64,000 nt of DNA from positions 64,001 through 128,000 of the forward strand of contig CAJNDS010002615.1 of the NCBI GenBank assembly GCA_905221605.1, in the 5' to 3' direction. The stretch comes from Symbiodinium natans. Its lineage: Eukaryota > Sar > Dinophyceae > Suessiales > Symbiodiniaceae. A program made the translations under genes and the position numbers. The notes beneath the pieces were generated by a model that made no database searches, was not told the origin of the DNA, and was given only the letters and a program-made list of their open reading frames with translations. This document shows positions 23,101-34,396 of the stretch, piece after piece (positions within the stretch are counted from its first letter, which is position 1; every line of letters starts with the position of its first letter).

Positions 23101-26100
23101 CCAACCCATGAACCAAGAGTGGTGGGACCTGCAGCTGTGAAGGCATATCTGCTGCGCCGGGTGAAGCATCCTCACATTGTGAGGTGGGGGAGGGGGCTAC
23201 TTGGAGGTTCAGGGTACTTATAACCCAAGTAGAAGTGTAGTTATGACCCACTTATAAGCCCCTTAAGTACCCTAGTAGGGTCGTAATTGGGTTATAAGTG
23301 CAGTTACGATTGGGTTGCTAAGTACCATGAACTTCCAAGTAGGGGTTGCGGGCGTCGGGCTTTGGGCTTCAGAATCCAAGGCGTTTAGACCCTAAACCCT
23401 AAATACCCTAAGCCCGAACCCCGAAACCCGAAACCCGAAACCCTAAACCCTAAACCCTAAACCCTCCCTACCCCGGGGTTTTCTCTATGCCAAAGTCAAG
23501 CTACTTCGATGCGGCTCTGAAGTCTTGGTGCATCCACCGGCTTGAAACTCGAAACCCTTTACGCTCTAAACCCTAAACCCTAAACCCTAAACCCTAAACC
23601 CTAAACCCTAAACCCTAAACCCTAAACCCTAAACCCTAAACCCTAAACCCTAAACCCTAAACCCTAAACCCTAAACCCTCTAAGGCCTTTCAATGATATT
23701 GTTTGGTGGTCTCTTTAAGTAGGGTTTCTGTTTTGTGGGGGCTTCTCATTATGGTATCTAGGGGCTACATTAAGGTATCAGGGTATCAGATAAAGAGGCC
23801 ACAGGCCTTTAAGCCCTACGCCCTAAACCCTCAACCCAATCAAATAGATAAAGAATACTTGAGCGTTTATGGGTACTCTAGACTGCAAACCCGAGATCTC
23901 ACAATTCAACTCTGAAGCCGCACATGTCCTAGACCCTAAAACCCTAAACCCTAAACCTTAAACCCTTAAACCCTTAAATCCTTAAACCCTTAAACCCTTA
24001 AACCCTTAAACCCTTAAACCCTTAAACCCCTAAACCCTTAAACCCTTAAACCCTTAAACCCTTAAACCCTAAACCCTAAACCCTAAACCCTAAACCTGGG
24101 GGGGGGGAGGTTCTTCGATCTCATCCTCGAGGCTCAGCAGATGTACATAGCGGGCGCCTCAAGCGCTTGGCAGGAATTCCAGCAGTGAGGGTTTAGGGTT
24201 TAGGGTTTAGGGCTTAGGGTTTAGGGTGGCAGGGTGGCAGGGTGGCAGGGTGGCAGGGTGGCAGGGTGGCAGGGTGGCAGGGTGGCAGGGGTGCCTGTGT
24301 TTTGGGGGTTCCTACCTTCTGTTGCCTGGCTGCCTGACAATAGAATCCTGGTTGCATGAAGCATCAGGGATGGTTGAAGAGGAAGCGCACGACCCATAAC
24401 CACCCTACGTACCCCACTTCCCCACCCCATTCCCCCTCCCCCAGGCTTGCGCTGAAAGCCCCAAACATAGCAGCTGTTTGAAGACTCCGCTGCACCCTAA
24501 ACCCTGACGCCCTTAGACCCTGAAACCCTACACACCCTATAGTACCCTAAACCCTGAACTTTAAGCCCTAAACCCTATACATTCTAAACGCCACCCACCC
24601 GAAACCCCAAACCCCAAACCCCAAAACACTAAACACTAAACACCCTAAACACCCTAAACACCCTAAACACCCTAAACGCCCTAAACACCCTAAACACCCT
24701 AAACACCCCAAACACCCCAAACACCCCAAACCCCAAGCCCTAAACCCTAAACACCCTGAACCCTTCTTCGCGCGCCACGAAGGTCATGCAGCTCATGGAA
24801 GGGGGTGACTTGGCAAGCGCCGGAACCTCGTTCTCTCTCCCAGCCCCCTCGCTGGTGCTTAGGGTTTAGGGTTTAGGGTTTTGGGTTTTGGGGTTTGGGG
24901 GTTTGGGGCTTGTGATTTGTGATGAGGGGTTTAGTTAGGGGCAACTCCAATTCTAGTGGGTTCTTGAGCCTATGACTCGCCTCGGTTGCCCTTTTTGGTG
25001 GGTTTCGGGCCTCGTGAAAGCCTAAAGCCTAGCCTCTGAACCCCAAACCCTAAACTCCAAACCCTAAACCCTAAACCCTAAACCCTAAACCCTAAACCCT
25101 AAACCCTAAACCCTAAACCCTAAACCCTAAACCCTAAACCCTAAACTCCCAAACCCTAAACCCTAAACCCATCCCCCAGGTCATCCGCCGGTGCCGCGAG
25201 GTCGGTCAGCGACTCGCGGAGGCCTCCGGCTGAGGATTGGGTTTAGGGTTTAGGGTTTAGGGTTTAGGGTTTAGGGTTTAGGGTTTAGGGTTTAGGGTTT
25301 AGGGTTTAGGGTTTAGGGTTTAGGGCTTGGGGTTTAGGGTTTAGGGTTTAGGGATTGGGGCTTAGGGCTCAGGGCTTAGGGATTAGGGCTTAGGGCTTGG
25401 GGATTAGGGCTTAGGGCTCAGGGCTTAGGGCTTAGGGTTCAGGGCTTAGGGTTTAGGGCTCAGGGCTTAGGGTTTAGGGCTCAGGGTTTAGGGTTTAGGG
25501 TTTAGGGTTCTCGATTTGGGGTTTAGGGGTTTCAGGGTTTCAGGGCTTCAGGGTTACACTTCCGAAGCTCAGGGTATTTGTTGGGGTCGTTATTGTAAGG
25601 GGATCCTGCTATTCCCTTCTTTTGGTAACCCCCCCATTGGGCTCAGGGCTTAGGGTTTCGGGTTGAGGGTGTAGGGCTTGGGGTTGAGGGTTTAGCAGTG
25701 TTTAGTGTTCAGGCGTTTTAGGGTTTAGGGTGGGTTCAGGGTTTGAGGGTTTCAGACTTGTAGGGTTTTGGGGTTGCAGGGTTTAGGGCATTTGGGGTTT
25801 AGGGGTTTGAGGGAAAACCATAAACACAAAAAACCCAACCCCTGAAGCTCGAAAACAACAACAGCCCTAGACCCTAAGCCCCAAAGCTTCAAAGGAATTA
25901 TAGAGCCACCATTGTTAGTATAAGGGGGAACATGGTAACCTTAAACCCTAAACCCAAAACTCAAAACCCAAAACCCAAAACCCTAAACCCCAAACCCTAA
26001 ACCCTAAACCCTAACCCCCCCCCCCCCCCCCCCAAAGCTGGTTCGGCACGAAGCAGTTGGGCTGCGCTCAGGCAAACATTTGGCGCTGGCCAGGGCCCAA

Positions 26101-29100
26101 GCTTCTTGGGGTTTTTGGGGGCTTTGTTTCGTCTGTCTTAGGCACTCTGAGGGTTAGGGTTTAGGGTTTAGGGTTTCGGGTTTAGGGTTCAGGGTTTAGG
26201 GTTTAGGGTTTAGGGTTTCGGGTTTAGGGTTTAGGGTTTAGGGCTTGGGGTTAGGGTTCAGAAGGCCGAGCCCGGCTTTCAGGAACCAGGGGGCTGACGT
26301 GCAGGCTTCGTACGTCCGCAGAATGAAGGTGAGGTTTCTTCATCAGTCCAAAAATCCACAGCTGTAACTCTAAGCCCCAAACTCCAAGCCCACTGTAATA
26401 AAGCCACCTCCCTAGACACTAACGCCCGCTGAGAAACCCGAAGCCCTAAGAATTAACCCCTGAAAGGCCCTGAACCGCCATCGAAAAGGTGGCCTCGAAT
26501 ATGGGCACCCAAAAAGGGACCGTACTTTTGAGAAGTGAGCACATGGTCCCCCCTGAACCTGTTCCCTTACCTTCTTTCAAGGGTCCCCTTAATCCTAAAC
26601 CCTAAAACCCTAAACCCTAAACCCTAAACCCTAAAACCCTAAAACCCTAAAACCCCAAAACCCTAAAACCCCAAAACCCTAAAACCCCAAAACCCTAAAA
26701 CCCTAAAACCCTAAAACCCTAAAACCCTAAAACCCTAAAACCCTAAACCCTGAACCCTAAACCCCTAAACCGACCAAAAATCGAAGGCTGATACAAGTGG
26801 CCCGCGCCTTGGCGTATTTGCACAAGGCGTGCCCTTCAGGGAGTTGGGCTTGTTGTGGCTGCTGAAGAGGGTTCAGGGTTTAGGGTTTAGGGTCTAGGGT
26901 TTAGGGTTTAGGGTTTAGGGTTTAGGGGTGCGAGGCTCATGGTTCGTTTTCTAAGTAGGGCAAGTTCGATTGCAACCCTTTTCGGGGGTGCTAAGAATCA
27001 TATACCCCAAAGCCTTTGACCCGAAACTGCCGTGAGCCATGTAGAGTGGCTATCGACCTTTTAGCGAGGGGCGGGGGGGGGGGGGGGGGGGGGGTCATCA
27101 GAATAGTTGGTAGATGTTTCCTCTTTTTTTGAAATGGGTTTCTCCAGGTAGATGATAGACGTGTTTACTTCCGTGGCCCTGTTTTATGAGGTGGAACCAA
27201 TGCCATGTGGGATTGTTCCTTAAATCAGACCTTCGGGGCTGCGATGATGACAATGCAAGCCCTTATCGTGTTCATGGTGCCCAAGAATCTCTAAACCCTA
27301 AACCCTGAACCCTCAACCCTGAACCGTAAACCCTAAACCCCAAACCCTGAACCCTAAACCCTGAACCTTGAACCCTAAGCCCTAAACCCCAAACTCTGAA
27401 CCCCAAACCCTGTCTACAGGCAAGCCAAAACTGTGTCAGGGTTTGTGGTTGTCTATGGACTAGCTCCCAAATGCAAGGCTGCAGTTGTGGGACATGTCAG
27501 GCTGCTCCCCCCTCCCCCTCCCCCCCCCAAAGAATCCCTAAACCCGAAACCAAACCCCTAAACCCTACGCCCTAAACCCTTAACCCTTAATTTAGCCCTT
27601 GAACCCTTAAACCCTTAAAACCTCTACAGTGCCCGACCTTACCTCAACTCGGTCTCAGCTCCTATGCTGCCCGCTTGCAGATCTCGATTCTACACCGAGA
27701 TGTAAAGCCTGCGTTCGCCCGGCATATTTAAGGGTTTAGGGTTTAGGGTTTAGGGTTTAGGGTTTAGGGTTTAGGGTTTAGGGTTTAGGGTTTAGGGTTT
27801 AGGGTTTAGGGATTTAGGGATTTAGGGTTTAGGGTTTGAGGTTTCGGGAATTCGGCAGCATGGGGTTCTGTGGGGTTCTGTGGGTTAGGGCTTTAGGCTC
27901 ATGGCTTACGCCTCAATGAAGGTTCATCTCGGGTTGCAAGGCGGAGAACTGTAGCCTTTGCTGGTTAGAGCCATCAGGGGTGCTTCTCAGCCCTCTTATA
28001 GCTGCGAAATTACAGCCCCCTAAACCCTAAACCCTAAACCCTAGACCCTAAGCCTTACCCCTAAACCCTAAAACCCCACACCCTAAACACAGCTGAAGAA
28101 AGTATGGTCGTAAATGGCAGACACAGGAAAGAAACAGCCCTAGCTGCCGAATTCCCGAAACCTCAAACCCTAAACCCTAAATCCCTAAACCCTAAGCGCT
28201 AAATCCCTACACCCTGATACCCAAGACCCTAAGTCCCTAAACCCAAAACCCAAAACCCAAAACCCAAAACCCAAAACCCTAGCTGAACTGCGGGAATGCC
28301 TGCGGGGCAGCTCACAAACTGCGCTGAAGTTGCGGTCATGGGCGAGCTGGGTTTAGGGTTTAGGGTTTGCGCCTTTGGGGTTTAGGGCTTATCCAATGTT
28401 ACTCTGTTTGTGAGCGTTTCGTATTTCTTGCAGGCGATGCCAAACCCTGAACTTCCCGAAGCCTTGTAAATCCAGAGTTCAAACGCCTGAGCCATAAACC
28501 CTAAACCCTAAACCCTAAACCCTAAACCCTAGACCCTAAACCCTAAACCCTAAACCCTAAACCCTAAACCCTAAACCCTAAACCCTAAACCATCCTAAAC
28601 CCTAAATCCTAAACCCGAAACCCCTAAACCGATCTGCGCACCCTGCCAGGAATATCTTCCTGTCGGAGGATGAGCAAACGGCTGTCCTGGGTGATCTCGG
28701 CATCGCCAAGGTGGCCCCAAGTGCAAGCAGATTCAGGTTTCGGGTTTAGGGTTTAGGGTTTAGGGTTTAGGGTTTAGGGTTTAGGGTTTAGGGTTTAAGG
28801 TGGTTTGGGCTTGGGGACTTTAGGGCTCAGGGATTAACACTGTGGGTATAGGGTTTAGGGTATAGGTTTAGGGTTTAGGGTTTAGGGTTTAGGATTTAGG
28901 GTTTAGGGTTTAGGGTTCAGGGTTGGGGGTTCGGGGAAGTGTGGGACTTAGGGTTGAACACTGTGGGTTTAGGGTTGAGGGTTTAGGGTCCAGGGATGCA
29001 AGAGAAGGCATTCTGGTTTAGGTGTGGAGGGTTTAGGCATGTTTTTCGGGTTGCGGGGTTGGTGGGAAACTAGGGGTTTTAGGGCTTTGGGCGTCTTAGG

Positions 29101-32100
29101 GTTGTAGGCTTTTGGGGTCTCAGGCGTCTCAGGGCTTTGGGGGTTTTAGGATGTAGGGTATTGGCGTTTCAGAGTTATATATATATATATAGATACATAT
29201 ATATTTATTTTTTATGTATTTATTGATTTAAATATATGTATATATATATATATGTATGGCTTGACTTGCTCACCCGTGCACGGAATCCTGTGCCTCGAGT
29301 CCCGAGGGTTCCCTGAACCCTGAACAACCCCAAACCCCACAGCCTCATTGTAGAACCTTTTTTCTGAGTGTACCCGCAGCCCCAAAACCCCCAAAACCCT
29401 AAACACCTAGCATCCGAAACCTTACACAACCCTAAACCCCAAACCCTAAACCCTAAACCCTAAACCCTAAACCCTAAACCCTAAACGCTGGAGTCCCTAA
29501 ACCTACGTTCAGGTGGCATTGGCTGGTGCATGGACACAGATCGGCACGCCTGGCTACCTAGCACCTGAGGCGCCCACTGCGACCTCTCCAGAGACCCTTA
29601 ATCAAGTGCTCAGGGTTTAGCGTTTCGGGTTCCAATACCCTTGAAATTCCATTCATTCTTGAAGGACTTCCCCAAGCAAGGGATGGAGCTACCGGAGCCT
29701 CTGGGCCCAAAACCTTGTAGGGCTTCCTTGTGCATCGTGTTAGTCCCTGACCCCAAACCCGAGGCATCCCAAACCCCCAAACCCTGAACCCCCCCTCATT
29801 CCGAAGCCATAAACATCCTAAACCCCTTGAACCCTATTGTTGGACCCCATACCCTATATACCCTAATCCCTACATCCTAACTCTTATGCCCTAAACCCTA
29901 AACCCCAAACTAACAGCAGCCCAGCCCAGTCCTAATCATGCTCAATCGACTGCTGAACAAACCTTTGGACCTTCAATAGCTGGCGCATGCTCATTCCGCA
30001 ACGTGCTCGATCTCAAAGCCTGATGCCAGCCTCAACACCCTAAGCCCTAAGCCCTAAGCCCTAAGCCCTAAGCCCTAAGCCCTAAACCCTAAACCCTAAA
30101 CCCGAAACCCTAAACCCTAAACCCTAAACCCTAAACCCAAACCCTAAACCCTAAAAACCCTAAACCCTACCAAATCTTAAACCTTGAGCCCGGGTCAGGT
30201 ATGGCTGGGGCAGAAGACCTTGCCTCAGCTGAAGTTGCAGGGGCTGTGCAAGGTTAAGGGTTTCGAGTTTGCTTTGGGAGGGGTTTTAGGGTTTAGGGGG
30301 TTTTCCTGAACACTAAGTCAAAATCCTAAACCCAAGTAGCCTTATTTATGGGGGGAACCTAGGGGGGGTTAGTATAGAGGGGGGTAGTATGGCATAGACC
30401 GCAGGGGCTTCGGGGTTTCAAGTTCCGGGTGTGGAGTTTAGGGGTTAGGGGTTTTATTTAGGGCCTAGGGTTTCGTGCTTTAGTGCTTGGAGTTTAGGGT
30501 GGGTTCTTGAGTAGTCTGTTTTTTTTCCTTCCTCCCTTCAAGTACATACTTCTTTCCTGGGAATACTTGAAGCCTCAGTTAGTAGTGCCATGGCGTAAGG
30601 TACGACTTTGCTGCAGACATCTACTCCCTCGGCTGCACCATGTATGAGGCTGGGCATCAGGACCTCTAGGCAATCTCAAGTCCTGGGCCCTATGTGGTAG
30701 CGTTGTTTCGGGTTTTGGTATATAGGGTTTCTGATTCGGAATTATGGTGAATGTATGCCTCCTTAAACCCTGAATCCGAAACCTAAACCCCAAACCCCAA
30801 GTCCTAAACCCTAAACCCTAAACCCTAAACCCTAAACCCTAAACCCTAAACCCTAAACCCTAAACCCTAAACCCTAAACCCTAAACCCTAAACCCTGAAC
30901 CCTGAACCCTGGACCCTGAACCCTGAACCCTGAACCCTGAACCCTGACCCCTACTAAACAACTCTTTGACTCGGGAGGTGGCCATGTTGAGGCGGCCCTT
31001 TGCCGCAGAGGGGCGGGGTGAGCTTGCCGCGCAGGCAGGGTTTAGGGTTTAGGGTTTAGGGTTTAGGGTTTAGGGTTTAGGGTTTAGGGTTTTGGATTTA
31101 GGGTTTTAGAGTTTGGGCCTTAGGGCTTAGGGGTTTAAGGTTTAGGGTGTAAGGAGCTTGATAAAATAATGTGGGTCTACATAAGGTGATTTGTGGGGCT
31201 TCCAGGGCATGCTCACGGCATCAGGGTTCAGCTCACTCAACGCCTGTTGCTTTTTGTCCAAGGAGTGGGGTTTAGGGTTCAAGGTTCAGGGTTGAGGGTT
31301 CACCCTAAACCCTAAACCCTAAACCCCAGACCCCAAACCCCTAAACCCTAAACCCCTACGGCCCTGAACCCTAATTAAACCCTACGGCCCTGAACCCTAA
31401 ACCCCAAAACCCTAAACCCTATTTCAAGCCCCTACACCCCAAACCCTAAACCCTGAACCCGACGGCCCCAGGTATGCTTTCGACGCTGCCCAGCTCCAGA
31501 GGCGGCGGAGCCGCTGCGGACTTTGGCGCCACCTCCGGCATTAGGGAGTCGATGGTTAGATAGGGTTTAGGGTTTAGGGTTTAGGGTTTAGGGCTAGGGT
31601 TTAGGGTTTAGGGCTTCGGGTTTAGGGTTTCGGGGTTTGGGTATAGGGTTTAGCGTTTTAGGTTTTAGCGTTTTAGGTTTTTAGGGTTTTGGGGTTCAGG
31701 GTTTTAGGGGTTCAGGGCTTTGGTGTTTTAGGTCTTCAGGGGTTGTGGGGCTGTAGGGTTTCACTTTGGGGGTTGGATTTCATCCCATGAAGGCCCCGCT
31801 TACCACTGAAAACTTGAGGCTTAATACAGCCCCCTAACCCCCTAATCCAGAAACCCAAACACCCTAGAACCAAACTCTAAACCTTAATCCACCCCCACCC
31901 CAATCCAAACCCTAAACCCTCAGCCCCTAAATATCCTAAAACACCCCCTAAGTCCAAAACCCCAGATTCCAGAAAACCCTAAACCCTAAACCCTTGAACG
32001 CTAATCCCCAAAAAGACCCTCAACCCTGAAAGCCGACAGGTGCAGCGCATGCTTTGCCGGACTCCCTGTCGCCGGCCGGGCCGGCTGCCCAAGTTTTGGC

Positions 32101-32176
32101 AGAGCTCAAGGTCTTATACAAGGGTTTAGGGTTTTAGGTTTTTATTTTTAAAAGGTTTCTTTAGTGTTTTTGGTTT

Positions 32177-32213
<37 letters not shown>

Positions 32214-33223
32214 GGTTTGAGGGATTGAGGGTTTGAGGCTTTGAGGGTTTTTGGGCTACAGGGCGGTAGGTCACTTCATGTGAGCTTGTTGCCGGTATAG
32301 TCTTCCCTAGACATGGTACGTTGCAACTCTGAACTCATGAAGGCATCCGAAATTGCTTGAGGGTTTGGTTGGTGGAACGTTTAGTTGATGCGGTACCAAC
32401 TATTCCATGCGCACAGGCGTGTCCCTGCATCTAGTCCTCGGGATTTATGCGGAGAGCCCACTACCCAAGGAATACACCTCAAGCACGCTAGGCGCTGAAC
32501 CTTAAACATTCCTGAGCCGAGTTCGGGGATTCTTAAGGGAGGGGGCTCCAAGGGCGGTAGGTAGCTTCATGTGAGCTCAGGGGGATCCAGGCTTAGAGTT
32601 GGGGGTTGAGGGTCTTGAGAGCTCAAGGGGTTTCGGGTGCTGAGAACCCAAAGATAGTTAAAGGTATAGGACTCGAACTCGCGGCCCTTACTACATAACC
32701 CCTAAACCCTAACCCTAAACCCTAAACCCTAAGCCCTAAAACCCTAGACCCTCAACCGCAGCTCTCGTTCACACGCTGGCCTGGGTCGCTTCTGAAATTC
32801 TATGCCCCTGCGGCGTCATGGCTCCAACAGCAGTAAATCCCTACACCCCCCATACCCCAAAGTCAAAAAACCTAAGCCTGAACCCTGAACCCTAAACCCC
32901 ACTCCCCAAAGCCTAAACCCTAAACCCTAAACCCTAAACCCTAAACCCTAAACCCTAAACCCTAAACCCTAAACCCTAAACCCTAAACCCTAAACCCTAA
33001 ACCCTAAACCCTAAACCCTAAACCCTTGAACCCTGAAGCCTTTACCAAGCTCTAAACCCTAAACCCGGTAGCCCTAAATACCTCAACCGTAAACCCTTGA
33101 CCCTGAAAGTCTGAGCCCTAAGCCTAAACAAGCCCTAAACAGCAGAAGTCGGAGTATGGCCTTGGCAACAGAGCTTGTGCAGCTCATGTTAAGAAAAGCA
33201 CCAAGATCAGCATTGACACTTGA
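20156..33223 (+). CDS. NEK-like serine/threonine protein kinase, about 20 exons
   Basis: Exons joined in frame give a full kinase domain in order: 20507-20561 and 20737-20763 (degenerate glycine loop), 21155-21223 (HRVAVK, catalytic Lys), 21995-22018, 23143-23183 (LLRRVKHPHIV), 23501-23527, 24110-24149, 24783-24818 (MQLMEGGDLAS), 25180-25221, 26305-26328, 26787-26826 (QVARALAYLH), 27681-27712 (ILHRDVKPA), 28650-28710 (NIFLSEDEQ..GDLGIAK), 29513-29569 (IGTPGYLAPE), 30199-30215, 30600-30648 (DFAADIYSLGCTMYE), 30978-31034 (RRPFAAEG), 31472-31554, 32040 to about 32100 (VQRML...RP). Tail exons are about 32762 onward and 33146-33223, ending in TGA. Spacing agrees with NEK kinases: GGDLAS plus the span to the helix matches NEK2, and the K-to-HPHIV span matches NEK1 length. 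The frame at 20156-20452 (Cys-rich, then DSESEDRED) may be the N-terminus but is not proven. Oddities are DLG in place of DFG and a weak glycine loop. NEKs act in cell-cycle and ciliary control; that role here is inferred from family only. Confidence 0.88.
21750..21988 (-). repeat. CCCTAAA array upstream of kinase exon 21995
   Basis: About 33 heptamers with a few CCCCTAAA and ACTAAAC variants, ending within 7 nt of the splice acceptor. Confidence 0.95.
22141..22246. mobile_element. Family B MITE-like element, intact copy within a kinase intron
   Basis: It begins CTTGGTGGTACC and ends GTTGCTGGGCTACCAAG. The interior CCCTTGTACATAGAAGTAACC resembles other family members. No coding capacity. Confidence 0.65.
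22818..22945 (+). repeat. TATAGGG variant array passing into TTTAGGG
   Basis: About nine TATAGGG units followed by about seven TTTAGGG units. Confidence 0.9.
23199..23340. mobile_element. Family A MITE-like element, best preserved copy
   Basis: A near-perfect palindrome of about 140 bp: ACTTGGAGGTTCAGGGTACT at the left, AGTACCATGAACTTCCAAGT at the right, with central AAGTACCCTAGTAGGGTC. It lies 15 nt downstream of a kinase exon donor. Confidence 0.85.
23930..24097 (-). repeat. CCCTTAAA octamer array
   Basis: About 14 CCCTTAAA octamers flanked by normal CCCTAAA units, ahead of the kinase exon at 24110. Confidence 0.9.
24227..24292 (+). repeat. GGGTGGCA octamer array
   Basis: Eight copies of GGGTGGCA directly following TTTAGGG units. 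This sequence departs from the telomere consensus yet keeps an 8-nt period. Confidence 0.9.
25235..25510 (+). repeat. TTTAGGG/CTTAGGG/CTCAGGG array
   Basis: About 38 units, perfect at first and then mixed with CTTAGGG and CTCAGGG. It follows the kinase exon at 25180. Confidence 0.95.
26590..26765 (-). repeat. CCCTAAAA octamer array
   Basis: About 19 octamers CCCTAAAA/CCCCAAAA ahead of the kinase exon at 26787. Confidence 0.9.
27731..27835 (+). repeat. TTTAGGG array after the HRD exon
   Basis: About 14 units starting 18 nt after the GT donor at 27713. Confidence 0.95.
30800..30950 (-). repeat. CCCTAAA then CCCTGAA array
   Basis: About 13 CCCTAAA units followed by about seven CCCTGAA units, ahead of the kinase exon at 30978. 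Confidence 0.95.
32178..32212. repeat. Poly-T tract of about 33 nt
   Basis: An uninterrupted T run within the last kinase introns. Confidence 0.9.
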
Positions 33224-33362
33224 ACTGAGCTCCTGCTTACGGTTACTGTAGGGTTTGCAGTAGTCTTCTTACGGTCTTCGTGTTTAGAGCTTACTAGCTA
33301 GTTCTAACAGAAGACTCCTGGTTGCTAAATGCAAGCCTTGTCATTCACATTCCTTGCCCGCC

Positions 33363-34396
33363 ATGGTTTCGCTAGCACGGCTCCATGAGCTCGAAGCGGA
33401 GAACAAGTACTTGCGCAAGTGCTGCGAGGCTCAGCAGTATCTGATCTTCCACGGCTACTGGAGGTCGCGCGATCTGCACGTGCCTATATCCAAAGACCAC
33501 GCGGAGCAGGTTTTCAATGACCGATTTCGGCCGTTCAGTTGGAAGACATACTCAGACGTCGAGTGGAGACGAATCCACGACTGCTTCTATTCCCATGAAG
33601 TCCACCTCCAGCGAGGATCGGTGGATGAGATGATCATGCGTGTGCTGGAGATTGCATTCCCCGGCATACGGTTTAAGTACAGGATTGTCAAGCCTCGTCT
33701 TGAGGAGTACTTTGCGGGCGTGACATGTCCGCCACTCGCCGCAGACATCAAGACTGCCGTCCTGGAATTTGTGGCTCAAGAGTTACTAGGGTTGGCTTTT
33801 GGGACAGTTTTCATTTTCCTTATTGGGGTTTAGAAGGGACCCTATATATATATGTATAGATATATACAAAAAATAAATAGATAAAGAAATCAATAAATAA
33901 ATAAATAAATAAATAAATAAATATATATATATATAAGCATTTTCCGAGGGTTTTTGGGCGAACCCAGGTTAGCCATGGAGGGCAGTGGTGATGAAGTCAT
34001 CCGCCGTGCGCGGAATCGTCCGGCTGGTCTTGCTGAGGCATCTTAGGGGTAAAGGGTTTAGGGTTTTAGGGTTCAGGGTTCAATTCAACAGCTGAAACTA
34101 TAATTTTTGCAAGGGTTCCTAGTTCAGTGTAGGCATTCCTGCGCGAGAACTACAGCATTGTCGTCAGGCATGCTGGGACAGTGATTCTGCGGCTCAATCC
34201 AGCGGATGACTCCTTCAAGTGCGTGTCTGACGTGATACGAAGAGCCTATCGTAGCCTCCAAAGTGACAGCGACATCGACAGGTTCGCCCTAATCCACGAC
34301 GAGGTCGTGCTACCAAGCGATTTGATACTGCGCCAGATGAGCAACTTGGACTGGGAGCTGGACGAGTTCTTCTTGCTCTTGCTCGAGGAGATGTAG
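33363..34396 (+). CDS. Orphan protein of 250 residues, three exons, short introns
   Basis: Exons are 33363-33781, 33968-34037 and 34133-34396 (TAG). They join by GT-AG with a shared GTTA repeat and by GC-AG with a shared GCAT repeat, giving 250 codons from the first ATG at 33363. The N-terminus looks like a short coiled coil (RLHELEAENKYLRKCCEAQ). The middle is rich in aromatic and charged residues, and the C-terminus is acidic and leucine-rich (ELDEFFLLLLEEM). No family was recognised. Unlike all other genes here the introns are short (186 and 95 nt) and have no long telomeric array; one holds AT microsatellites. An AG at about 33,309-33,310 could serve as a trans-splice acceptor. Confidence 0.75.
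33838..33932. repeat. AT-rich microsatellites (TA)n and (AAAT)n
   Basis: TATATATA and AATAAATAAATA runs inside intron 1 of the orphan gene. Confidence 0.9.
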
